Positions 1 through 4,888 of a DNA stretch of 8,032 bases are shown here, piece by piece. The notes under the pieces are model-generated. The model saw only the letters and a list, made by a program, of their open reading frames with translations, was not told the DNA's origin and made no database searches. The stretch spans positions 1-8,032 of the forward strand of contig DAHVAA010000066.1 in assembly GCA_027314845.1 (NCBI GenBank), written 5' to 3'. The position numbers were made by a program, and so were the translations under genes. How positions within the stretch are numbered: position 1 is the first letter of the stretch; the number at the start of each line of letters is the position of its first letter. The DNA comes from Thermoplasmata archaeon (GTDB taxonomy: Archaea > Thermoplasmatota > Thermoplasmata > UBA184).

Positions 1-1
1 G

Positions 2-187
2 GAAGGCCGGCTCCATCCCCAGGACCTCAAGTCGGCCGTCGCGGCGGCGCTCGACCGATTGGTCGCACCGGCGCGCCGGTACTTCGCGGACCATGCCGAG
101 CTCGGCCCGAGCGCGTTCGTTGCCCCCGCGGGGGGGCCCGTGGGTGTGCCTCCGCGCGACGCGGACCCGGTCGGGGGGCCTCGCTGA
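2..187 (+). CDS. tyrS: Tyrosyl-tRNA synthetase, C-terminal end (partial, 5' end outside window)
   Basis: The gene enters from the left edge in frame 2 and ends at TGA 185-187, leaving 61 residues. The visible protein begins EGRLHPQDLKSAVAAALDRL and continues VAPARRYF. The G-x-LHPxDLK-xAVA pattern followed by an amphipathic helix ending near AR matches, from memory, the C-terminus of archaeal/eukaryotic-type class I tyrosyl-tRNA synthetases such as that of Methanocaldococcus jannaschii. The enzyme charges tRNA-Tyr in the cytoplasm. The last 30 or so residues are Pro/Gly/Ala-rich and go beyond where that family usually ends, so they are probably a disordered tail. The catalytic HIGH and KMSKS motifs lie outside the window, so the call rests on this short stretch. 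The related tryptophanyl enzyme is the main alternative, but LHPxDLK favours tyrosyl. Confidence 0.75.
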   Translation, partial: EGRLHPQDLKSAVAAALDRLVAPARRYFADHAELGPSAFVAPAGGPVGVPPRDADPVGGPR

Positions 188-255
188 TCACCGGCGGCCA
201 CGCGCCCCCGGTCGGGGACATCGGTCCCGTCCCGCACCGGGCCGGGTCCGACGGC

Positions 256-267
256 ATCCTTAAGTAT
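256..267 (+). promoter_or_regulatory. TATA-type promoter of the rpl7ae operon
   Basis: ATCCTTAAGTAT is an AT-rich island in very GC-rich surroundings. Archaeal transcription normally starts about 25 bases downstream of the TATA centre. This predicts a start near 287-291 and a leader of about 50 bases before the rpl7ae ATG at 340. The same nine bases, ATCCTTAAG, occur at the promoter proposed for the methionine synthase genes (7902-7910, minus strand). The start site itself is inferred. Confidence 0.6.
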
Positions 268-293
268 CTCGGTACCTCCGACGGGCCCCACCC

Positions 294-335
294 GTGAGCC
301 GAGGACCCCCTACCCGGGGTTCCGCTGACGCGAGG
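294..335 (+). promoter_or_regulatory. Probable kink-turn in the rpl7ae leader (L7Ae autoregulatory site)
   Basis: A hairpin forms from GGACCCC (303-309) and GGGGTTCC (316-323), with a six-base loop and one bulged T at 320 or 321. GA (301-302) lies directly on its 5' side. The three-base bulge GCT (324-326) and then GA (327-328) lie directly on its 3' side. This is the kink-turn layout: a three-base bulge ending in U, then tandem G-A pairs (G327 with A302, A328 with G301). The non-canonical stem continues with C329 opposite C300, then G330-C299 and C331-G298, then G-A type oppositions reaching G334-U295. L7Ae proteins bind kink-turns, and several archaea are reported to control their own L7Ae mRNA this way. 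Here the far strand of the stem contains the GAGG of the ribosome binding site (332-335), so bound L7Ae could block initiation. The weak part is that only two clean Watson-Crick pairs follow the G-A pairs. Confidence 0.6.
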
Positions 336-339
336 AACC

Positions 340-711
340 ATGGCGCGACCGATCTACGTGCGATTTGAGACCCCGAACGACCTGGCCGACAAGGCCCTGC
401 AGCTCGTGCAGGTCGCGAGCGAGACCGGGAAGATCCGGGTCGGAACGAACGAAGTGACGAAATCGAGCGAGCGCGGGGAAGCGAAGCTCGTCGTGATGGC
501 GGAGGACGTCGAACCGGTAGAGATCCTGGTCCACATTCCGATGCTGTGCGAGGAGAATCGGATCCCGTACCTCTACGTCCCGAAGAAGCAGCGGCTCGGC
601 CAGTCGGCCGGCCTGTCGAAGTCCGCGGCGAGCGTCGCGGTCGTCGAGCCGGGCGATGCGAAGGGGCTTCTCGAAGAGCTCGCGTCCACGTTCCCGACGC
701 TGAAGAAGTAG
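340..711 (+). CDS. rpl7ae: Ribosomal protein L7Ae, kink-turn binding
   Basis: A 123-residue protein of normal length for archaeal L7Ae. It is a component of the large ribosomal subunit and, in archaea, also of box C/D and H/ACA guide RNPs and RNase P, always by binding kink-turns. The RNA-contact loop GTNEVTK (residues 35-41) is intact, followed by the conserved AEDVEP (54-59). [17 protein letters not shown] (69-87) is also typical of the family. The start at ATG 340 gives the expected [12 protein letters not shown] opening and has GAGGAA (332-337) close upstream. It is the first gene of an rpl7ae-rps28e-rpl24e operon; the next gene starts 22 bases after its TAG. Its leader carries a probable kink-turn that would let the protein repress its own synthesis. 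Confidence 0.97.
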   Translation: MARPIYVRFETPNDLADKALQLVQVASETGKIRVGTNEVTKSSERGEAKLVVMAEDVEPVEILVHIPMLCEENRIPYLYVPKKQRLGQSAGLSKSAASVAVVEPGDAKGLLEELASTFPTLKK

Positions 712-733
712 GCGGCGGACGGAGGGCCGATCG

Positions 734-946
734 ATGGCGGAAGAGAAGGGCTCGCCGGCCGAGGTCGTCGAGCTCGTCGGCCGCACGGGCATGGCCGGTG
801 AGGCGACGCAGGTCAAGGTCCGGGTCCTCGCGGGCCGGGACCGGGGGAAGATCATCACTCGGAACGTCGCGGGACCGATCCGTCTCGGGGACGTCCTGAT
901 CCTGAGAGAGACCGCGCGCGAGGCGCGCAAGCTCTCCGTCCGTTAG
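734..946 (+). CDS. rps28e: Ribosomal protein S28e
   Basis: A 70-residue small-subunit protein of archaea and eukaryotes, built as a small OB-like barrel near the mRNA exit region. The family signature is complete: [18 protein letters not shown], then [27 protein letters not shown] across residues 14-59, and it ends in the usual basic [10 protein letters not shown]. The ATG at 734 is set by GGAGG (721-725), eight bases upstream. It lies between rpl7ae and rpl24e, as in many archaea, and is presumably made from the same transcript; there is no AT-rich promoter-like sequence in the 22-base gap before it. Nothing about the gene is unusual. Confidence 0.96.
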   Translation: MAEEKGSPAEVVELVGRTGMAGEATQVKVRVLAGRDRGKIITRNVAGPIRLGDVLILRETAREARKLSVR

Positions 947-958
947 CGGGAGGGTCCG

Positions 959-1396
959 ATGGTCGTCAAGCGCCAATGCTCCTTCTGCGCCGCGGAGATC
1001 GAGCCGGGAACCGGCTGGATGTTCGTCAAGCGCGACGGAACGGTCTTCCACTTCTGTTCCTCCTCGTGCCGGAAGCAGCAGCTTCACCTCGGCCGTGTCG
1101 GTCACCGGTTCAAGTGGACGCGCGCCCACGCGCTCCGGGTCGCGGCGGACCGCTCGTCCATCGCGCGGACCGCGAAGGCCGCCGCCTCGACCGCCCCGAC
1201 CCGGCCGCGTCGCACCTCGAAGTCCCCGGCGGCCGCGCCCGCTCCCGTGCCCGTCGAGCCGGTGAGCCCGTCGACCACCGCGGCCCCCGCCTCGCCGGAA
1301 CCGTCGGAGGCTGCCTCCACGGCTCCCGCGGCCGCTCCTCCGAAGCCCCGCGCGCGGGCCCGGAAGAAGCCGGCCACCGCGCCCGCGAAGGAATAG
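959..1396 (+). CDS. rpl24e: Ribosomal protein L24e with a long Ala/Pro-rich C-terminal tail
   Basis: Residues 1 to about 66 are a standard archaeal L24e of the large subunit. They contain the zinc ribbon with C7-x2-C10 and C33-x3-C37 (CSFCAAEIEPGTGWMFVKRDG, then FHFCSSSCRK) and the following RFKWTRAHA segment. Archaeal L24e normally stops near there. This protein continues for roughly 79 more residues that are almost entirely Ala, Pro, Ser, Thr, Arg and Lys. The tail has repeated short APA/PAAAP patterns and a basic cluster near the end (PKPRARARKKPA). It is low-complexity and surely disordered. The reading frame stays open with GC-rich third positions up to TAG 1394-1396, so it looks coding. 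GGAGGG (949-954) lies four bases before the ATG. The gene follows rps28e after 12 bases. In many archaea ndk comes next; here it does not. Confidence 0.93.
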   Translation: MVVKRQCSFCAAEIEPGTGWMFVKRDGTVFHFCSSSCRKQQLHLGRVGHRFKWTRAHALRVAADRSSIARTAKAAASTAPTRPRRTSKSPAAAPAPVPVEPVSPSTTAAPASPEPSEAASTAPAAAPPKPRARARKKPATAPAKE

Positions 1397-1462
1397 TCGG
1401 ACCGAGCGCCGCCTCCCGCCCGCTCTGAAGCCGCCCGCTCCTTGGCGGCGCGTGGAACGGAA

Positions 1463-1489
1463 TCGGTAAACCCTCCCGCGACGCGTCGC
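1463..1489 (+). promoter_or_regulatory. Weak TATA-like element plus palindrome before the split Cas4-like genes
   Basis: The rest of the 98-base gap after rpl24e is GC-rich. The only AT-rich spot is AATCGGTAAA (1461-1470), with TAAA centred about 27 bases before the ATG at 1495. That spacing would give a leaderless transcript, and no Shine-Dalgarno is visible before this ATG. Between the two lies a perfect 12-base palindrome, GCGACGCGTCGC (1478-1489), which could be an operator. The TATA match is weak, so read-through from rpl24e is also possible. Confidence 0.35.
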
Positions 1490-1494
1490 GCGGG

Positions 1495-1758
1495 ATGGCC
1501 GAGAGGACCGGCTGGACCTCGCCGTCCGAACTGGCCGACTATGCGTACTGTCCTCGATCGCACTGGTACCGGCGGCATCCGCCCGCCGAGGGGCCCGGGC
1601 GAAGTGCGCTCGCTCGAAGTCGGGAAGGGGTCCGCTACCATTCCCGGACGCTGTCGGCGGAGCGCCGGCGAGCGGCTTCGGGGGGAGTCTACTGGGCCGG
1701 GCTGGTGCTCGGGTTCGCCTTGATGACCGGGGGATTCGTATGGGTCCTCTACCGCTGA
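1495..1758 (+). CDS. Cas4-like nuclease, N-terminal half with membrane helix (split protein)
   Basis: An 87-residue protein. Residues 9-25 (SPSELADYAYCPRSHWY) match the opening of Cas4/RecB-family nucleases, where the cysteine of the YCPR motif (C19) is the first ligand of a 4Fe-4S cluster. REGVRYHSRT places a histidine (H49) where Cas4 has its motif I active-site histidine. After a basic stretch, residues 65-86 form one hydrophobic helix ending WVLYR. The catalytic PD-(D/E)xK core is absent and is encoded by the next gene, which overlaps by 19 bases in another frame. The basic N-terminal part suggests that this domain stays in the cytoplasm. Cas4 proteins are DNA exonucleases that trim spacer precursors in CRISPR systems, but many archaeal ones stand alone, as here. 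The family assignment rests on motifs seen by eye. A frameshift dividing one original gene is the main alternative. Confidence 0.7.
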   Translation: MAERTGWTSPSELADYAYCPRSHWYRRHPPAEGPGRSALARSREGVRYHSRTLSAERRRAASGGVYWAGLVLGFALMTGGFVWVLYR

Positions 1759-2267
1759 ACTCTGACCTCCTCGCCGCCGCGATCGCTCTCGTCGGACTCG
1801 GGCTCGCGGCCGCGGCGGCTCGGGCGCTTTCTCTCCGACGGCGCGAGGCGGCGCTGGGCCGGCTGGTCGCTGTCGACGCGGGCGACCCCCTCTTCCTCCG
1901 CAGCGAGCGCTACCGCCTCCGGGGACGGCCGGACGCGGTGCGGGAGCAGCCGGACGGGCGGTGGGTGCCGGTCGAGCTCAAGAGCCGACCGGTTCCGCGC
2001 GGTGGGCCGACGCGTTCGCATATGGTCCAGGTCTGGGCGTACTGCCTCCTGGTCGAGGAGACGACCGGCCGGTCGCCGCCGGTCGGCGTGCTCCGCTATT
2101 CGGACGGGGAGTTCCGAATCCGCTGGGACGACCGGGCCCGGTCCGACCTGCTCGCGATCCGCCGGGAGCTCGACCGACCGTACGACGGCCGCGCCTCGCC
2201 CTCTCCCTCGCGCTGCGCCCGGTGTCCCTGGGCGCCGGCGTGCGACGTGCGGGCGGCGGCGCCCTGA
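1740..2267 (+). CDS. Cas4-like PD-(D/E)xK nuclease, catalytic half with membrane helix
   Basis: A 175-residue protein. It opens with a hydrophobic helix (residues 9-30, LLAAAIALVGLGLAAAAARAL) followed by RRRE. The nuclease core follows: GRPDAV with D65, VELKS with E79 and K81, and the QxxxY motif QVWAY (Q97, Y101) typical of RecB/Cas4 nucleases. CARCPWAPAC at the end gives C159, C162 and C168, the three C-terminal ligands of the Cas4 iron-sulfur cluster. The fourth cysteine and the motif I histidine sit in the preceding gene, so the two products would have to assemble to make a full enzyme. The ATG at 1740 lies inside the upstream gene; GGGGG (1729-1733) six bases before it could pair with the anti-Shine-Dalgarno through one wobble. 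No CRISPR array or other cas gene is visible. The gene ends one base short of the convergent methyltransferase stop. Confidence 0.78.
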   Translation: MGPLPLNSDLLAAAIALVGLGLAAAAARALSLRRREAALGRLVAVDAGDPLFLRSERYRLRGRPDAVREQPDGRWVPVELKSRPVPRGGPTRSHMVQVWAYCLLVEETTGRSPPVGVLRYSDGEFRIRWDDRARSDLLAIRRELDRPYDGRASPSPSRCARCPWAPACDVRAAAP

Positions 2268-2268
2268 T

Positions 2269-3072
2269 CTACGACCGTGGCCCGGGGCGACGGAGCGCCC
2301 AATAGACCTCGGTGCGGTACGGCATCTCGAGGATCGGCCGGCCCCGCGTCGCCGGGTCGGTGTCGAGGATCTCGCGGACGGCGCGCGCCACCCTCCGCCG
2401 CTCCGCCGCGGGCAGGACCGCGACCACGCTGACCGAGAGAACGCGCTCGATGAACGCCGCCCGGGGGGCCCGTTGAGCGTGGTCGAAGAACCTCTCGTGC
2501 ACCGGCCCGAACGGGCTCCCGGTACCGCCGAACGCCGCGCGCCAGACGCGGTCCCGGCTGCGCGGGATTCGCTCGGAGTGGCGGTATCGTTCGAGGAGCT
2601 CGGTGAACCGATGCGACCAGCCGACCGACTCGTCCCGGATGTTCCAGACCAGTCCGAGCGCGCCCCCGGGTTGGAGGACCCGGGCGATCTCGCGCAGCGC
2701 GGGCACCGGCCGGAACCAGTGGAACGCCTGCGCGACCACCACCGCATCCGCAAACCCGTCGGGCAGGGGGATCGTCTCGGCGGCGCCCGGGAGCACGGGA
2801 ACGTCCGGCAGCATCCGGGAGAACACGCGACGCATTCCCGGGATCGGGTCGACCGCGATGCGCGCCGCCCCCAGCGGGGCGAGCGCGCGGGTGAACTTTC
2901 CCGTCCCGCTCCCGAGGTCGATCACGATGCGGCCCGGCCCCAGCCCGAGCCGCTGGCCCAGGAAGCGAACGGCTTCGGCCGGGTACTCCGGTCGACCTCG
3001 CTCGTAGCTCTCGGCGGCTCGGTCGAAGCCGCGCACGACCGGATGGGTCCGATACCGGGTCGCGCCCGCCAT
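2269..3072 (-). CDS. Class I SAM-dependent methyltransferase
   Basis: A 267-residue protein with the Rossmann-type SAM fold. Motif I is VIDLGSGTGKF (50-60), and D75 ends strand 2 (RIAVDP). AAETIPLPDGFADAVVVAQAFHWF (97-120) covers the adenine-contact and motif IV region, and LREIARVLQPGGALGLVWN (126-144) is the usual helix and strand 5. The N-terminal FDRAAESYERGRPEYP pattern and the FHWF motif resemble small-molecule methyltransferases of the Methyltransf_11/trans-aconitate methyltransferase type. The substrate cannot be told from sequence. I chose the ATG at 3072 because translation upstream of it runs over the neighbouring membrane gene with no family-like residues. There is no clear Shine-Dalgarno and no TATA element in the 56-base gap, so it probably shares the upstream gene's transcript. 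Its TAG is one base from the convergent nuclease stop. Confidence 0.88.
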   Translation of the reverse strand: MAGATRYRTHPVVRGFDRAAESYERGRPEYPAEAVRFLGQRLGLGPGRIVIDLGSGTGKFTRALAPLGAARIAVDPIPGMRRVFSRMLPDVPVLPGAAETIPLPDGFADAVVVAQAFHWFRPVPALREIARVLQPGGALGLVWNIRDESVGWSHRFTELLERYRHSERIPRSRDRVWRAAFGGTGSPFGPVHERFFDHAQRAPRAAFIERVLSVSVVAVLPAAERRRVARAVREILDTDPATRGRPILEMPYRTEVYWALRRPGPRS

Positions 3073-3128
3073 GGCCGGGACCCGAGCGGTCCGGGCTCTT
3101 CCCGTTGCTCCTGGGCCCACCCGCGGGG

Positions 3129-3722
3129 TCAGTCGCCCAGCGACACCCCGGCGCCCGCCGAGGCCGTGGACCGCTCTCGGAAGGCTTCGTAGACGCCGAC
3201 GGCGCGTCCGAGGAGGAGGCCCACGCTCGCACCGAAGAGCAGGTCGATGACCACCAGCACGGCCACGAGACCGGCGGGGAGCGACGAGGGGAGCACGAAC
3301 GAGGTCGTGACCGAGAGACCGAAGATCGCGAGCTCGGCCCCGAAACGCAGCACGAACAGTCCGAGGGAGAGCAGGGGGACGAGCAGGGGCAACCGGTAGT
3401 ACCATGTCCCGCGATCCCGCTGCTCGAACCGCACGATCCGGCGCACGTACGGTCGCGCGACCCAGGTCGCGCCGATGACGACCGCGCCGTACGCGACCGC
3501 GAGGAGCCCGGCGTCGGCGCCCCAGAGGTCCGACGCCGCGTAGAGCGTAGTGAATCCGAAGAGGGCGAACAAGAGGACGTAGAACCCGGTGAACGCGAAC
3601 AGACGGGGTGGGGAATACCGCGCCCCCGTGAGGAGCGCGTAGGTCCGGCGCGCGAAGATCGCAACCAGGAGCACGAGGACGACAATTGCCGAGGTGAGGC
3701 CGGTCGGTTCCGCCGGCGCCAT
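3129..3722 (-). CDS. Multi-pass membrane protein of unknown function
   Basis: A 197-residue protein that I cannot assign with confidence. Hydrophobic segments lie at roughly 8-24, 41-62, 70-89, 111-127, 130-144 and 148-172, giving five or six membrane helices. A basic loop (RPYVRRIVRFEQRDRGTWYYR, 90-110) probably faces the cytoplasm, and a Ser/Ala/Gly-rich tail follows the last helix. The final helix with G-x3-G-x3-GRAVGVYEAFRE and the overall size recall the CcdC/DUF1453 family, but this is only an impression. The ATG at 3722 is supported by a TATA-like ATTAGTAA on the minus strand about 25 bases upstream, with no Shine-Dalgarno, as in a leaderless transcript. The methyltransferase follows 56 bases downstream, so the two may form an operon, possibly acting on a membrane or lipid substrate. 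That link is speculation. Confidence 0.8.
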   Translation of the reverse strand: MAPAEPTGLTSAIVVLVLLVAIFARRTYALLTGARYSPPRLFAFTGFYVLLFALFGFTTLYAASDLWGADAGLLAVAYGAVVIGATWVARPYVRRIVRFEQRDRGTWYYRLPLLVPLLSLGLFVLRFGAELAIFGLSVTTSFVLPSSLPAGLVAVLVVIDLLFGASVGLLLGRAVGVYEAFRERSTASAGAGVSLGD

Positions 3723-3743
3723 GCCGCCGGGAGACGAGCGCCC

Positions 3744-3751
3744 TTACTAAT
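3744..3751 (-). promoter_or_regulatory. TATA-type promoter of the membrane protein gene (leaderless)
   Basis: Read on the minus strand this is ATTAGTAA, an isolated AT-rich octamer centred about 25 bases before the ATG at 3722. The spacing predicts that transcription begins at or next to the start codon. No Shine-Dalgarno precedes that ATG. The element sits in the 128-base divergent gap (3723-3850) shared with ndk; a CCCCGGGG palindrome (3758-3765) lies between the two promoters. Confidence 0.55.
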
Positions 3752-3816
3752 CCCCCACCCCGGGGGCGGGAGCGGCGTTCGGAGGTCCTATGGGGGTCGC
3801 CTCACCGGGTGTACGC

Positions 3817-3827
3817 GAAACCTTTAG
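3817..3827 (+). promoter_or_regulatory. TATA-type promoter of the ndk-tsaC-map operon (leaderless)
   Basis: GAAACCTTTAG has a purine-rich, BRE-like GAAA followed by CTTTAG, centred about 26 bases before the ndk ATG at 3851. This would place the transcription start at the start codon. There is no clear Shine-Dalgarno directly before that ATG, which fits a leaderless mRNA. Confidence 0.55.
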
Positions 3828-3850
3828 CCCCGGCGCGGCTCGGCGGGCCG

Positions 3851-4309
3851 ATGCCCGAAGGGAACCTCGAGCGCACGCTCGTACTCGTGAAGCCAGACGG
3901 GGTCCGCCGCGCCCTCGTCGGAGAGATCGTGGCCCGGCTCGAACGCAAGGGACTCAAGCTCGTCGCCCTCAAGATGCTCCGCGTCACGCCCGAGCTGGCA
4001 CAGCGCCACTACGCCGAGCACCAGGGTAAGCCGTTCTACCCGGCGCTGATCCAGCACATCACCTCCGGGCCGATCGTCGCGATGGCCGTCGAGGGCCGAT
4101 CGGCGATCCCGGTCGTCCGGCTGCTCACCGGCGCCACCAATCCGCAGACCGCGGCGCCCGGCACGATCCGCGGCGACTTCGGGCTCGGGATCACCCCGAA
4201 CCTGGTCCATGCCTCGGACGCCCCGGAGTCGGCGGCGCGCGAGCTCGCGCTCTACTTCAGCCCCGAGGAGTACCAGGCGTACTCCCGGATGGCCGAGGAG
4301 TACTTCTGA
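3851..4309 (+). CDS. ndk: Nucleoside diphosphate kinase
   Basis: A 152-residue cytoplasmic enzyme that moves the gamma-phosphate from ATP to other nucleoside diphosphates, keeping NTP pools balanced. Length and motifs are standard: RTLVLVKPDGVRR (8-20), the HYAEHQGKPFYP loop (53-64), SGPIVAMAVEG (72-82), GDFG (108-111) and the phosphohistidine motif NLVHASD with H120. I chose ATG 3851 because it gives the family N-terminus and fits the upstream TATA spacing. A GTG at 3809 in the same frame lies upstream of the promoter and would add 14 unmatched residues. In many archaea ndk directly follows rpl24e; here about 2.4 kb separates them and ndk has its own promoter. tsaC follows after four bases. 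Confidence 0.96.
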   Translation: MPEGNLERTLVLVKPDGVRRALVGEIVARLERKGLKLVALKMLRVTPELAQRHYAEHQGKPFYPALIQHITSGPIVAMAVEGRSAIPVVRLLTGATNPQTAAPGTIRGDFGLGITPNLVHASDAPESAARELALYFSPEEYQAYSRMAEEYF

Positions 4310-4313
4310 GCCG

Positions 4314-4880
4314 ATGGGGTCGACGGTCCTGGACGCCGCGCGCGCGCTCACCGCGGGCGACCTGGTCGTCTACCCCACCGACACGCTCCTCGGACTCGGC
4401 GCCCGGGCCAGCGACCCCGCCGCCGTCGCCCGGCTGGAAGCGGCGAAGGGTCGCCCCGGTCGACAGCCGATCTCGGTCGCCGTGAGTTCGGTCCCCGAGC
4501 TCGAGGCGCTCGGGGAGTTGACGCCGGCGGCGCGTCGGTTCGCCCGCACGCATCTCCCCGGTCCATACACCATCTTGCTCCGACCGTCACCTCTCGCCCG
4601 CCGCACGCTCGCGCCTCGGCTCTTCGCGGAGAACGGGACCCTCGGGGTCCGGGTCCCCGACCACCCGGTCGCGCGCGAACTGGCCCGCGCGGCGGGAGCG
4701 CTGACGGCGACCTCGGCGAACCTCCACGATCAACCTCCCTGCCGGACCCCGGCCCAGGCCCGGCTCGCTTTCGGTCGTGCGGTCCGGATCTATCTGGCGG
4801 CCCGGCCCTCGCCGTCCGGCGCGCCGTCCACGTTGATCGACCTCTCCGGCCCGCGGCCGCACGCGGTCGAACGGAGGTGA
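4314..4880 (+). CDS. tsaC: Threonylcarbamoyl-AMP synthase, YrdC/Sua5 family (t6A synthesis)
   Basis: A 188-residue single YrdC domain. The family makes threonylcarbamoyl-AMP from threonine, bicarbonate and ATP, the first step of t6A37 modification of ANN-decoding tRNAs. Visible landmarks are VVYPTDTLLGLG (18-29), the KxR motif at K45/R47 (KGRPGRQPISV), LPGPYTILL (81-89), GVRVPDHP (111-118), the SxN motif at S134/N136 and PSTLID (171-176). Many archaeal Sua5 proteins carry a second domain and run to about 340 residues; this one is the short TsaC/YrdC form. The related YciO proteins, which also have only this domain, cannot be fully excluded. The ATG at 4314 starts four bases after the ndk stop, so translation is probably coupled; GAGGAG (4295-4300) is the nearest Shine-Dalgarno-like sequence. 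Its last codons overlap the ribosome binding site of map. Confidence 0.88.
   Translation: MGSTVLDAARALTAGDLVVYPTDTLLGLGARASDPAAVARLEAAKGRPGRQPISVAVSSVPELEALGELTPAARRFARTHLPGPYTILLRPSPLARRTLAPRLFAENGTLGVRVPDHPVARELARAAGALTATSANLHDQPPCRTPAQARLAFGRAVRIYLAARPSPSGAPSTLIDLSGPRPHAVERR
4873..4880 (+). promoter_or_regulatory. map: Strong Shine-Dalgarno that fixes the map start
   Basis: GGAGGTGA is a full match to the archaeal anti-Shine-Dalgarno. It spans the last codons and TGA of tsaC. It sits eight bases before GTG 4889, a normal spacing. The other in-frame GTG (4877-4879) lies within this element and so cannot be served by it. Confidence 0.75.
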
Positions 4881-4888
4881 GCGGAACC

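Noticed and set aside
215..228. Hairpin GGGAC-ATCG-GTCCC after tyrS
   Set aside because: Only a five-pair stem with no T tract, and it lies upstream of the promoter. It could be a weak terminator structure but is not above the background expected here.
1430..1449. Hairpin GCCGCC/GGCGGC with an eight-base loop after rpl24e, as a terminator
   Set aside because: No T-rich tract follows it, and archaeal terminators are mainly T-rich. Such short GC hairpins are common in this composition.
1495..2267. Reading the Cas4-like genes as part of a CRISPR-Cas locus
   Set aside because: No direct repeats with spacers and no cas1, cas2 or effector gene occur in the window, so only a stand-alone Cas4-like system is supported.
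2002..3192. Long open frame on the plus strand across the methyltransferase
   Set aside because: Arg/Pro/Gly-rich translation with no family motifs. It lies opposite the well-supported methyltransferase and membrane genes, and GC-rich DNA keeps such frames open.
3790..4029. ATG with a good GGAGGT (3781-3786) before it in the ndk upstream region
   Set aside because: The frame runs out of phase into ndk and gives a low-complexity Arg-rich product. Its start lies upstream of the predicted ndk TATA element.
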